From Pachyseris speciosa (lineage: Eukaryota > Cnidaria > Anthozoa > Scleractinia > Pachyseridae): a stretch of DNA of 64,000 bases. Of the stretch, positions 43,989-56,485 are shown one piece after another. A program made the translations under genes and the position numbers. Below the pieces are notes generated by a model that saw only the letters and a list, made by a program, of their open reading frames with translations, was not told where the DNA came from and did not search any database. The stretch covers positions 1,572,001 through 1,636,000 of the forward strand of contig JAEMWC010000077.1 in NCBI GenBank assembly GCA_016490735.1, given 5' to 3'. The first letter of the stretch is position 1, and every line of letters begins with the position of its first letter.

Positions 43989-44823
43989 TGGTTTAGTCAT
44001 GTATTGCGTTACCTGTCGGCCTGTAAACATTGGATAGCAGATAAATAGATAAAGGGTAAAAAAAATTCTACAAATTTGTACTTTTTAAGGACTAAAATAG
44101 AATAAATGCAAGTCGAGGCTAATGCTGCGTGAAAAGTTCACTTTGCGAGAATCCAATATGACCGACACTCGATAAAGTGGGGTTGCAGCCATGGACAGCT
44201 GTTTCGTCCTTATTGGAACTCGTCGGCTTGGCGTAGCGAATTTAAATGACGCCAACAACAATGTCAGCGCAAATAAATTGTACAATGACCCGTTCACGAT
44301 ATCAAGTTTCGTACCTTGTCTTGTCCCCCGAAACACACGCTGCCACTCCACGTGTCCCGGAAAGCAAGGGATTCAACTGTCACGATGGTATCTCGCAGAG
44401 CTATGAGTATTAAGAAGACAATGTCATAGCAATAAACAGTAAAATAGTCAATAGACTCAAAGCTAATTTAAATGTCAGGATAAAGAACCGTCTCACAAAT
44501 GGTTGTTTTCCGGAAGCGAAATTCTTTTTATAGTGCCCCCATTTTCGTGTTTAAAATCTAAGTAGCCTAACTTACAAACATATGCGATGTCCAGCAGTGC
44601 CTTAGCTTGTCCTTTGCCTGTCCTTTTCCTCTATTTCTCTTCTCTTTCTTCGGAACAATAACAACATTATGCAGCCTGCAAAAGAAGATAAATTGATTTA
44701 AACTAATACAGAACTGTTTGAATAAACTAGATTTAAGTTGATAAATGTAATGCAGACTTGGATAAAGTGTAAATAATGAAGAAGTGTTCTCAAGTCGAAT
44801 TACTCAGAAAAAGAATTTTCTGA

Positions 44824-44896
44824 GCCCCCAGCGTGAGTCGAACCCATGACCTTCCAGATTACCGGTTGGACGCTCTAACCACTGAGCTATGGGAGA
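44824..44896 (-). tRNA. tRNA-like body (GGT loop), left arm
   Basis: 73 bases with D arm, T arm (GGGTTCGACTC) and loop CCGGTAA; the first acceptor pair is mismatched and the anticodon stem has a bulge. SINE head, not a likely gene. Confidence 0.5.
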
Positions 44897-45038
44897 CTCG
44901 CGGTGAGCGAGGTCGTAAACTAGGTTCTTATGTGTGACACATGTCCTGCTATCTGCAAGGCTCAATATGTCGTCATGATAAATGTGAATATATATGATAA
45001 ATGGAATGCAGACTAGTGTATGACCTCGCTCACACGAG

Positions 45039-45111
45039 TCTCCCATAGCTCAGTGGTTAGAGCGTCCAACCGGTAATCTGGAAGGTCATGGGTTCGACTC
45101 CCGTTGGGGGC
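45039..45111 (+). tRNA. tRNA-like body (GGT loop), right arm
   Basis: Mirror copy of 44824-44896 in the foldback insertion. Same bulged anticodon stem as the repeats at 17118. Confidence 0.5.
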
Positions 45112-46600
45112 TCAGAAAATTCTTTTTCTGAGTAATTCGACTTGAGAACACTTCTTCATTATTTAGATTTAAGTTGTTTTGGTTCAACCCAGGTTATATT
45201 CGGATAAACGTTTCTCACAGCCCATACATTAATCATGTATACATTGTGTAACTCAAACTGTGTTAATGTTCGCCGTTGTTGGAACATAACAGGGTAAGTG
45301 ATGCATGTATAAAAATAGAGAAATATGAAGGGACATGCACCTTTAAAATAATAAATTAGAATCTGACAAAAGAGATTAATAACAGACGTAAAGTTACATG
45401 CAGTTGCTGACACGATCATGTTTCAGCTTATTGTTCACCGAACAAAGATAGCGCAAGACAATGCCAAACCATACTGAAGAAAACCAAAATGTCTCGCAGT
45501 AAACAATATACAAGCGGGTATCGAGCATCATCTAAAGCTTAAATGTTAATGAAGTCTTTTGTTTATCTGCATAACTGAGGGAGAGGAAGAAGGCTGTATG
45601 TCAACTTACCTAGAAGAGTGTTCCAGTTCTTTCGCTTGTCGTTGGCGAGTCCTCTTGATCGGATTTTCTTCAAAACAGAGAACAGCTGTTCAGGTTTCCT
45701 AATGGAAAATGTTGACGGATACCGGTCGTTCACAACATTGCAGTTGATTTTATTCGCTACATTTTAAAACTGAAAAAAAAAAAGCATTAAAATAAATATT
45801 TAATTAAATTTGCACGTTATACTAACACTTTGATACACAGAAATGCCTAAGCTAATTTTTCACCTTAATGCTCTTTTCGATAAAGAAATAATAATCAACA
45901 TTCTTACACGTTGTTTTCATTAGTAGACTGCAAAAGAGCCCTATTTTTGCGTTGGTCGAATGCGACGTCTTGTCAGGCCAAAGGTCTGGAGCGAGGGTGA
46001 AAACGTAGAGTGAGACTGGGGAGAGACGCCTCACAGTTTAAGGGAAGCGCTCGAGAATTTGCACAATCGCAAAACGAAAATAAAAACCAACTGTTTTGCA
46101 GTCTATTTCATAAGCGAAACAACTTCGTAGCGAAACGACCGGATACCGTGTTAACGGAAGCATGCCTGTAGGTTAACATGTCAATTGAACAACTAGAGAA
46201 GAATGAGTACTTCCTCTAACCACATATCTTTGAAGAAAAACAACACTATTTTATATAAAGTGCAATAAGAATACCGCGACCTTCATTTTCAAAGCAAAAG
46301 TTTATAATTACCTTGTACATAAAGGATAAGGATAACCTTAACTTTCTTTAACAGCAAAAATGTTAACTGGAAGCAAGAGGCGTAGGCAGGTGTGAAAATG
46401 TTAGTGACTTAACTAATAGCTAGAGCTTCTACTTTAAGTTTCCCTGTAGCTTAGAATTAATTAACTAAAGGAACTCGTTGTTTTTCTTTTTGCTCTTTTT
46501 GAACTATTTATTTATTTATTTATTTATTTATTTATTTTTTACTCTCATTTATTTTTGTTCAGTAGGAGATTAATAAACACGATTCATATTAAAAACTTAA

Positions 46601-46887
46601 GGTGTAGTAAAACGGGCAACAAATTCGTACAACTTTCCGCGCAACGTTGTTGCGGTACGAGTTGAAGAGCGATGTTGCCCGTTTTACAACCCGCACGAGC
46701 GACTTGTCGCGCAACAATTTTCATCGTTTGATGTTGCGGCAACATGTTGTAGAACGTAGAACAGCCTTCTAGTTTGCGCAACAAAATCGGGGAGAGTTGC
46801 GCGAGTGGAAAAACGGGCAACATCGCTCCAACTGGTATCGCAACAATGTTGCGTGGAAAGTTGCACGAATTTGCTGCCCGTATTACC
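46601..46887. mobile_element. Harbinger-type MITE (U4)
   Basis: Same element and site as 20299-20586, TAA on both sides. A (TTTA)n microsatellite at 46504-46540 precedes it. Confidence 0.8.
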
Positions 46888-47981
46888 TAACCTTTAGAAA
46901 TACGACCGAATAAGACTTCCTTTAGAATAATTAAACTTCTTGGAGTTGACAGTTGCCACCATGTTAAATAAACGAGAAGAAATGAGTCGCTAATAATTAA
47001 GAAAATTTAAATCTAAATACATAACCGAAGACAAACAACCAGGACTAACTGGCTATTCATGCTTGAATTAATAGCAAGCGTCACTCTTAACTTTCGCTTT
47101 ATTCTTCTATGTTAGGCTAAAATCAAGGAAGGTTTAAAGGAGACTACACAAACAGCAGAAAAAAACAGTCGGCAGTCATGGTAGTAGTTACCTCTTCGCT
47201 TATTGTCACCAAAAAAAAATATATATTCACAAATGGCTATTAAATTGGTATTTAATATAATAGCTAAGCACTAACATGCGGCAAATGAAAACATAGTGAA
47301 AGATAAAGTAGAAAATTACAGCGGTTACATGACGGTTGCCTCACGTCTTGTTTGAAGACCAGTAGGTACAGCATGCATGGCGAACCCGCCCGAGTGCCAG
47401 GCTTGCTGTATAGTTTCTTTGAAAGAGCAAAGGAAAACGAGGTTGCTTGTAGACTGAAAAACAACAAGCAAAACAGGACTAAAAAATGAGAGCGTGCGTG
47501 ACATAGAATTTTCACATCGAAATTGTTTTTCACCATGGCCAATTGCAACTTCCGGTTTTGCTTCTTTAATTTCTCGTTTTCGTATTAACTATTTCTTTCA
47601 CAAGTTCCTTTTTAGACATTGAACTAGAAATATTAGCTAGTCTTCGTGCACTAAAACAGTAAAAGGATACGACCAGTTTTAGTATTTCTTTTTTAAGTTA
47701 AAACAGTGCAATCACACAGGTGAAACGGAAGATTAAACGTCATTGCTCACGTGATCTGAGAGCTGCTGATTGAAGCCCATAAAATATTACTTACTTTATA
47801 AACAAAATTATGAGTACAAAAGGTCTTCTTGAAAAAAAAAATTCATTAAAAATGTATTATGACGTCTGTTCGATATTTAACCTTCTTTTTGTCAGTATTA
47901 TCGGAATAAAGCCAGTTGCTTCATAAAATATTCTCGATGCGGTCATTAAAGTTTTACGCAATTAATTTGACATTTCTGGGA

Positions 47982-47989
47982 TATAAATA
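47982..47989 (+). promoter_or_regulatory. TATA box of receptor C
   Basis: TATAAATA, 73 bases before the start codon. Confidence 0.65.
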
Positions 47990-48054
47990 CTTAGTTCATT
48001 AACAAACCACGCCAAACTTCTCCTCGTTTTCTCGTGTTGTGAATTAACGAGGCG

Positions 48055-48963
48055 ATGGCAAACTTTACCGCACACGGAAACCAAGGTGCAAACATAACCT
48101 TGTTTTACTCCAAAGGATTTCTTGAATACGAGCTGATGATCCTCATAGGACTGAATCTTTTTGTTTCCGTCACCGCATCTCTGGGGAATGCTCTGATCCT
48201 AGCTGCCCTGCACAAGCAGTCTCCACTTCATCCGTCGTCCAAACTCTTGTTTCGTAACCTAGCAGCAACTGATCTTGCCGTCGGTATCATTGTGGAGCCT
48301 TTTCATATCACTCATCTTATATCTGTGTTAAATGAACAATGGAATATTTCTCGCTTCGCAGTTGCAACTTTCCATATCGCGGGCTATATTCTGTGTGGAG
48401 TGTCCATGTTTACACTGACCGCAATAAGCGTGGACAGACTTCTCGCTCTGCTGTTAGGGCTCAGATACAAACAAATTGTAACTTTAAAGCGAATCTGCGT
48501 TATATGCATTGGCTTTTGGTTTGTGTCTATTTTCACTTCGATTATGCTTATCTTGAGGCATCAAATACCCTTGCCGTTGGTCTACAGTGCTGTATCACTC
48601 TGTTTAGTCATTTCGGTCTTCTCTTACGCCAAGATATTCTTCACTCTTCGTCATAACCAACTTCAAGCACAAGGACAGCAAAACCAGAACGTTCTACCGA
48701 ACAGAGCGCGATACAAAAGGACAGTGAAAAGTGCGCTGTGGGTGCAGCTAGCATTGCTTGTTTGTTATCTGCCATATGTTATAACGCATATAGCTGCTCT
48801 TAAGGGAGGCCAATTGTCGTCGTTCCCCTTCGCTAGGTCATTAACAGCGACATTACTTTTTCTAAACTCGTCATTAAACCCAGTTCTTTACTGTTGGAAG
48901 ATCAGAGAAGTGCGTCAAGCAGTAAAAGGTATCGTCAAAGGACTCTTTTGTTCAACAAGTTAA
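48055..48963 (+). CDS. Receptor C, melanocortin-like class A GPCR
   Basis: Intronless, 302 residues. The three-codon shortening is before TM1 (LEYELM in place of LEYSNNELM). NFT at residue 3 and NIT at 13 are possible glycosylation sites. TM1 to TM7 follow the pattern of receptor B shifted by three residues: D73 in TM2, DRL at about 127-129, CYLPY in TM6, NPVLY in TM7. The loop after TM4 reads RHQIPLP. The promoter TATA box and the double AATAAA (from 49098) are both present, making this the most regular expression unit of the array. Ligand unknown; melanocortin-branch similarity is by motif only. Confidence 0.92.
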   Translation: MANFTAHGNQGANITLFYSKGFLEYELMILIGLNLFVSVTASLGNALILAALHKQSPLHPSSKLLFRNLAATDLAVGIIVEPFHITHLISVLNEQWNISRFAVATFHIAGYILCGVSMFTLTAISVDRLLALLLGLRYKQIVTLKRICVICIGFWFVSIFTSIMLILRHQIPLPLVYSAVSLCLVISVFSYAKIFFTLRHNQLQAQGQQNQNVLPNRARYKRTVKSALWVQLALLVCYLPYVITHIAALKGGQLSSFPFARSLTATLLFLNSSLNPVLYCWKIREVRQAVKGIVKGLFCSTS

Positions 48964-51530
48964 TGGTTAAGTGTTGTAGCGCATTACTTGTGTTGAATCG
49001 GCCTGTAACATTGGATAGTAAGGGTAAAATTCCTACAAAGACTTTAATAACTGTACTTTTGTTATGCTATGAGTATTAAGAAGACAAATGTCATAGAAAT
49101 AAACAATAAAAAGGCGAATGGACTCAAAGCTAAACATGTCACGATAAAGAACCGACTCACAAACGGTTGTTTTTCGGAAGTGAAATTCTGAGTTATAGTG
49201 GATCTAATTCGTGTTTAAAATCTAAGTAGCCTAACTCACAAACATATGCGATGTCTAGCAACGCCCTTGCTTGTCCTTTGCTTGTCCTTTTCCTCTGTTT
49301 CTCTTCTCTTTTTTTTCGGGACAATAGCAACATTATACAGCGTGTAAAAAGAAGATAAACGGATTTGAACTAATACAGAACTGTTAGAATAAACTAGATG
49401 TCGATTTAAGGTTTTTTGTTCAACCCAGGTTATATTCGGGTGAACGTTTCTCACAGCCCCACACAGTAATCGTGTATAGATTTCGTGACTCAAACTTTGT
49501 TGATGTTCGCAGTTGTTGAAACAGGGTAAATGATGCATGTACAAAAATAGAGAAATTTGAAGCAACATGCACCTTTAAGAAGAATAAATTCGATACTGAC
49601 AAGATAGATTACCAACAGACGTAAAACTAAAGTTGCTGACACGCTCAAGCTTTCAGCTTGTTGTTCACGGATAGCGTAAGACAACGCCGAATCATACTGA
49701 AAACCAAAATGTCTCGCAGTAAACAATATACAAGCGGGTATCGAGCATCATCTAAAGCTTAAATGTTAATGAAGTCTTTTTGTTTATCTGTATAATGAGT
49801 TAGATAAAGAAGGCTGTGTTTGAACTTACCTAGAGGAGTGTTCCAGTTCCTTGGCTTGTCTTTCGCGAGTCCTCTTGATCGAATTTTCTTCACAACACAG
49901 AGCAGCTATTCAAGGTTTCCTAGTGGAAAGAAAGGTTCTAAAATCGTGGAAAATGTTGACGGATACCGGTCGTTTCACCAAATTGTAGTTTAGTCGATTC
50001 GCTACATCTTCAAACTGAAAAAAAAATGCAGGTTATACTAATACTGTGATACACAGAAATGCCTAGGCTAATTTTTCACCTTAATACTCTTTCCGAACAA
50101 GAAATAATAGTCAACATAATTATACGTTGTTTTCATTAGTAGACTGTAAAACAGCCGTATTTTTGCGTTGGTCGAAAGCGACGTCTTGTCAAGGAAAAGG
50201 TCTGGAGCGAGGGTGAAAACGTAGAGTGAGACTGGGGAGAGACGCGAAGCCCGCGAGAATTCGCGCATTCGCAAAACGAAGATAAAAACCGATTGTTTTG
50301 TAATCTATTTCATTAGCGAAACAACTTCCGGATACCGTGTTAACGGAAGCATACCTAGGTTAACATGTCAGTCGAACAATTAGAGAAAAACGAGTACTTT
50401 CTCTTATCACATATCTTTGAAGAAAAACAACACTATTAGTCCAGCTGCTAACGGCCAAAAAATGGTCGAATTGTTTTTTTTTTTTTATACAAGGATGAAA
50501 CTTTGCCTGATTAGTAACATCCCTGTGAGAAACATTTTCAGATATCAGTGGAGCCAGCCCAAATTAGGTACTGGAGCCTTTAATGTTTGTTAAAATTGCC
50601 GCTCACTTTTAATAGAACTTCTCGTTATTAAAAGCACCTTTGTTCACGAGTTCCTAATAAGGAAACCTATAAATATCTGCTATATATGAAAACGCACGAC
50701 GATTTTAAAGCTGTAGAATACCTAAAGATTTGATATCTTTTCCTTTAGTAATCAAAAAACAACAACACACTCTATACCAGGTCACTATTGATGTCTTTCG
50801 ATCAAAATGTTAGTTCATCGCTGTTAAAAAGACAGGTCTTTCTAAAGACAATCAAATATGTGCGAAAGACAAACATTTACTAACATGCTACAGTTTGTTT
50901 CTAAAAAAAAATGAACACAAACACAGACAAAGAGAAACTTATAAGAAGGATAGCCTTAACTTTCATTGACGACAATTTCCAGTATCCATTTAAAATGTTA
51001 ACTGGAAGTAAGACGCGTAGGCAGATGTGAAAATGTTAATGACTTAACTAATAGTTAGAGCTCAGTTCTACTCAAAGTTTCCCTGTAGCTTAAAATTAAT
51101 TAACTGTAGCTAGGAACTCGTTGTTTTTCTTTTTGCTCTTTGTGAACGATTTCTTTTTTTTTTTTTGTCTTTTTTTTTTTTTTTGTCGTTTTTATGTTTC
51201 CTAAGATATGAATATACACGATACATAAAGAACTTAGAAATACGGCCGAATAAGACTTCAGGAGTTGACAGTTGCCATCATGTTTAATTTAAGAAAAGAA
51301 AGGAGAGCTGATAATTAAGAAAATTGAAATGTATATACAGAACCGAAGGCAAACAACCAGGATTAACTGGTCATTCATGCTTGAATAAATAGAGCAATTC
51401 ATACGTACGCGTCACGATCTTTATTTTCACCTCATTACTCCATGTTAGGCTAAAATATAGGAAGGTTTATAGCAGAGTATACAAACAGCAGAAAAAAAGC
51501 TGGAAGTCATGTTGGTAATTATCTTTTACA

Positions 51531-54500
51531 AACAACTTATTTTCACTAAGAAAAAAATTATGTTATGTACAAATGGCCGTTAACTTGGTGTTTGATAAAA
51601 TAGGTAACCATTAACATGCGGCAAATGAAAACAAAGTGAAAAGTAAAGTAGAAAATTACAGCGTTCACATGACTGTTGCCGCAGAAAAAAGTCCAATAGT
51701 CACGTCTTGTTTGAAGACCAGTAGGTACTGCATGCACGGGGAAAAAGTCCGAGTGCCAGGCTTGCTGTATAGTTTCTTTGAAAGAGCAAAGGAAAACGAG
51801 GCTGCTTGTAGACTGAAAAACAACAAGCGAAAAAGGGCTAAAGAAAGAAGAATTAAAAACGCTTATTTAACTGAGAGCGTGCTTAACATATACTTGTCAC
51901 GTCAAAATATCTTTTCGCCATGGCCAATTCCAACTTCCGTTTTTCCTCAGCTTTTTTTAGACATTTCCTATTTGTACTAGAAAATAAAAATTTTTCGCTT
52001 CCTGATAAGCTGGAATGCCATATGTTATAACGCATATAGCTGCTCTTAAGGGAGGCCAATTGTCGTCGTTCCCCTTCGCTAGGTCATTAACAGCGACTTT
52101 ACTTTTCCTAAACTCGTCATTAAACCCAGTTCTTTACTGTTGGAAGATCAGAGAAGTGCGTCAAGCAGTGAAAGGTATCGTCAAAGGACTCTTTTGTTCA
52201 ACAAGTTAATGGTTAAGTCATGTAGTGCATTACTTGTGTTGAATCGGCCTGTAGCATTGCATAGTAAGGGTAAAATTTCTACAAAGACTTTAATAACTGT
52301 ACTTTTGTTATGCTATGAGTATTAAGAAGACAAATGTCATAGCAATAAATGGTAAAAAGGCGAATGGGCTCAAAGCTAAACATGTCACGATAAAGAACCG
52401 ACTCACAAACGGTTGTTTTCCGGAAGTGAAATTCTTAGTTATAGTGCATCTATTTTTGGGGTTTAAGATCTAAGTAGCCTAACTCACAAACATATGCGAT
52501 GTCTAGCAATGCCCTGGCTTGTCCTTTTCCTGTGTTTCTCTTCTCTTTTTTTCGGAACAATAGCAACATTATACAGCCTGTAAAAAGAAGATAAATCGAT
52601 TTGAACTAATACAGAACTGTTTGAATAAACTACATGTCGATTTAAGGTTTTTTGTTCAACCCAGGTTATATTCGGGTAAACGTTTCTCACAGCCCCACGC
52701 AGTAATCCTGAATAGATTGTGACTCAAACTTTCTTGATGTTCGCAGTTGTTGAAACAGGGAAAATGATGCATGTACAAAAATAGAGAAATTTGAAGGAAA
52801 ATGCACCTTTAAGAGGAATAAATTCGACACTGACAAGATAGATTACCAACAGACGTAAAACTAAAGTTGCTGACACGCTCAAGTTTTCAGCTTGTTGTTC
52901 ACGGATAACGTAAGACAACGCCGAATCATACTGAAAACCAAAATGTCTCGCAGTAAACAATATACAAGCGGGTATCGAGCATCATCTAAAGCTTAAATGT
53001 TAATGAAGTCTTTTTGTTTATCTGTATAATGAGTTACAGAAAGAAGGCTGTGTTTGAACTTACCTAGAGGAGTGTTCCAGTTCCTTGACTTGTCTTTCGC
53101 GAGTCCTCTTGATCGAATTTTCTTCAAAACACAGAGCAGCTGTTCAAGGTTTTCTAGTGGAAAGAAAGGTTCTAAAATCGTGGAAAATGTTGACGGATAC
53201 CGGTCGTTTCACCAAATTGTAGTTTAGTCGATTCGCTACATCTTCAAACGGAAAGAAAATGCAGGTTATACTAACACTGTGATACACAGAAATGCCTAGG
53301 CTAATTTTTTACCTTAATACTCTTTTCGAACAAGAAATAATAATCAATATTCTTATACGTTGCTTTCATTAGTAGACTGCAAAACAGCCGTATTTTTGCG
53401 TTGGTCGAAAGCGACGTCTTGTCAAGGAAAAGGTCTGGAGCGAGAGTGAAAACGTAGAGTGAGACTGGGGAGAGACGCGAAGCCCGCGAGAATTCGCGCA
53501 TTCGCAAAACGAAGATAAAAACCGATTGTTTTGTAATCTATTTCATTAGCGAAACAACTTCCGGATACCGTGTTACCGGAAGCATACCTAGGTTAACATG
53601 TCAGTCGAACAATTAGAGAAAAACGAGTACTTTCTCTTATCACATATCTTTGAAGAAAAACAACACTATTAGTCCAGCTGCTAACGGCCAAAAAATGGTC
53701 GAATTGTTCTTTTTTTTTATAAAAGGATGAAACTTTGCCTGATTAGTAACATCCCTGTGAGAAACATTTTCAGATATGGAGCCAGCCCAAATTAGCTACT
53801 GGAGCCTTTAATGTTTGTTAAAATTGCCGCTCACTTTTAATAGAACTTCTCGTTATTAAAAGCACCTTTGTTCACGAGTTCCTAATAAGGAAACCTATAA
53901 ACATCTGCTATATATGAAAACTCACGACGATTTTAAAGCTGTAGAATACCTAAAGATTTGATATCTTTTCCTTTAGTAATCAAAAAACAACAACACACTC
54001 TATACCAGGTCACTATTGATGTCTTTCGATCAAAATGTTAGTTCATCGCTGTTAAAAAGACAGGTCTTTCTAAAGACAATCAAATATGTGCGAAAGACAA
54101 ACATCATTTACAAAGATGCTACAGTTTCTTTCTAAAAAAATGAACACAAACACAGACAAAGAGAAACTTATAAGATGGATAGCCTTCACTTTCATTCACG
54201 GCAATTTCCAGTATCCATTTAAATTGTTAACTGGAACTAAGACGCGTAGGCAGAAGTCAAAATGTTAATGACTTAACTAATAGTTAGAGCTCAGTTCTAC
54301 TCAAAGTTTCCCTGTAGCTTAAAATTAATTAACTATAGCTTGGAATTCGTTTTTCTTTTTCCTCTTTCCGAGCCATTTCTTTTCTTTTTTTTTTCTGTCG
54401 TTTTTATGTTTCCTAAGATATGAATATACACGATACATAAAGAACTTAGAAATACGGCCGAATAAGACTTCAGGAGTTGACAGTTGCCATCATGTTTAAT

Positions 54501-54739
54501 TAAAGAAAAGAAAGGAGTGGCTGATAATTCAGAAAATTGAAATGTATATACAGAACCGAAGAGAAACAACCAGGATTAACTGGTTATTCATGATTGAATA
54601 AATAGAGCAATTCATACGTACGCGTCACGCTCTTTATTTTTAACCTCATTACTCCATGTTAGGCTAAAATTTAGGAAGGTTTATAGCAGAGTGTACAAAC
54701 AGCAGAAAAAAAGCTGGAAGTCATGTTGGTAGTTATCTC
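51531..54739 (+). repeat. Receptor cassette U6 (independently truncated)
   Basis: Third member of the second triplet, with a different 5' breakpoint from U1, U4 and U7. Its tail matches that of U3. Confidence 0.85.
52015..52209 (+). pseudogene. Receptor stump (TM6-TM7), U6
   Basis: The deletion joins upstream sequence GATAAGCTGGAAT to TM6 at GCCATATGTT. By chance this puts an ATG in frame, so a 64-residue peptide (PYVITHIAALKGG to FCSTS) with an intact TM7 (NPVLYCWK) remains open. The poly(A) region is kept. Probably non-functional, though it is the only stump with no stop codon. Confidence 0.85.
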
Positions 54740-55104
54740 TTACAAACAACTTATTTTCACTAAGAAAAAAATTATATGTTATTTACAAATGGCCATTAAC
54801 TTGGTGTTTAATATAATAACTAACCATTAACATGCGGCAAATGAAAACAAAGTGAAAAGTAAAGTAGAAAATTGCAGCGGTCACATGACGGTTGCCGCAG
54901 AAAAAAAGTCCAACAGTCACGTCTTGTTTGAAGACCAGTAGGTACAGCATGCATGGCGAAAAAGTCCGAGTGCCAGGTTTGCTGTATAGTTTCTTTGAAA
55001 GTGCAAAGGAAAACGAGGCTGCTTGTAGACTGAAAAACAACAAACAAAAAAGGACTAAAGGAAGAATTAAAAACGCTTATTTAACTGAGAGGGTGCTTAA
55101 CATA

Positions 55105-55308
55105 TATCTACCATATGTTATAACGCGTATAGCAGCTAGCGCTCTTTGGTGAGGCCAATTGTCGTCGTTCCCCTTCGCTAGGTCATTAACAGCGACTTTA
55201 CTTGTTTTAAACATGTCATCAAACCCAATTCTTTACTGTTGGAAGATCAGAGAAGTGCGTCAAGCAGTGAAAGACATCATCAAAGGACTATCTTGTTCAA
55301 CATGTTAA
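55105..55308 (+). pseudogene. Receptor stump (TM6-TM7), U7
   Basis: Same structure as 43785-43988, including the GCAGCTAGCGC duplication; TM7 readable to TAA at 55306-55308. Confidence 0.85.
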
Positions 55309-56060
55309 TGGTTTAGTCATGTATTGCGTTACCTGTCGGCCTGTAAACATTGGATAGCAGATAAATAGATAAAGGGTAAAAAAAATTCTACAAATTTGTA
55401 CTTTTTAAGGAATAAAATAGAATAAATGCAAGTCGAGGCTAATGCTGCGTGAAAAGTTCACTTTGCGAGAATCCAATATGACCGACACTCGATAAAGTGG
55501 GGTTGCAGCCATGGACAGCTGTTTCGTCCTTATTGGAACTCGTCGGCTTGGCGTAGCGAATTTAAATGACGCCAACAACAATGTCAGCGCAAATAAATTG
55601 TACAATGACCCGTTCACGATATCAAGTTTCGTACCTTGTCTTGTCCCCCGAAACACACGCTGCCACTCCACGTGTCCCGGAAAGCAAGGGATTCAACTGT
55701 CACGATGGTATCTCGCAGAGCTATGAGTATTAAGAAGACAATGTCATAGAAATAAACAGTAAAATAGTCAATAGACTCAAAGCTAATTTAAATGTCAGGA
55801 TAAAGAACCGTCTCACAAATGGTTGTTTTCCGGAAGCGAAATTCTTTTTATAGTGCCCCCATTTTCGTGTTTAAAATCTAAGTAGCCTAACTTACAAACA
55901 TATGCGATGTCCAGCAGTGCCTTAGCTTGTCCTTTGCCTGTCCTTTTCCTCTATTTCTCTTCTCTTTCTTCGGAACAATAACAACATTATGCAGCCTGCA
56001 AAAGAAGATAAATTGATTTAAACTAATACAGAACTGTTTGAATAAACTAGATTTAAGTTG

Positions 56061-56485
56061 ATAAATGGAATGCAGACTTGGATAAAGTGTAAATAATGAA
56101 GAAGTGTTCTCAAGTCGAATTACTCAGAAAAAGAATTTTCTGAGCCCCCAGCGTGAGTCGAACCCATGACCTTCCAGATTACCGGTTGGACGCTCTAACC
56201 ACTGAGCTATGGGAGACTCGTGGTGAGCGAGGTCGTAAACTAGGTTCTTATGTGTGACACATGTCCTGCTATCTGCAAGGCTCAATATGTCGTCATGATA
56301 AATGTGAATATATATGATAAATGGAATGCAGACTAGTGTATGACCTCGCTCACACGAGTCTCCCATAGCTCAGTGGTTAGAGCGTCCAACCGGTAATCTG
56401 GAAGGTCATGGGTTCGACTCCCGTTGGGGGGCTCAGAAAATTCTTTTTCTGAGTAATTCGACTTGAGAACACTTCTTCATTATTT
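56061..56485. mobile_element. tRNA-derived foldback (U7)
   Basis: Same site and 12-bp duplication as in U4 (56049-56060 and 56486-56497). Inherited by duplication rather than inserted anew. tRNA-like bodies at 56144-56216 (minus) and 56359-56431 (plus). Confidence 0.85.

Larger units (their letters stand above)
44741..45164. mobile_element. tRNA-derived foldback with 12-bp duplication (U4)
   Basis: Two tRNA-like bodies face apart in a 424-bp palindromic insert. AGATTTAAGTTG flanks both sides (44729-44740, 45165-45176) and the empty site is preserved in U1 near 18814. A 12-bp target duplication points to LINE-driven retrotransposition of a SINE dimer. Confidence 0.85.
43430..47214 (+). repeat. 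Receptor cassette U4 (truncated type)
   Basis: Near-identical to U7 with an offset of 11,320 at 43.5 kb rising to about 11,330 at 47.2 kb. It also shares the tail of the preceding cassette (41880-43429 against 53050-54739), apart from a 134-bp deletion near 43183. Confidence 0.9.
47215..51530 (+). repeat. Receptor cassette U5
   Basis: Middle member of the second triplet, corresponding to U2 and U8. Shares with U2 a short deletion in the upstream block (GGTTGCCTCACGTC). Confidence 0.85.

Noticed and set aside
52301..53507. Minus-strand ORFs of about 60-68 codons ending in the FEKSIKVKN type, present in every cassette
   Set aside because: The core (SPVSLYVFTLAPDL) is a widespread cnidarian repeat reading frame; copies vary at stops and lack gene structure.
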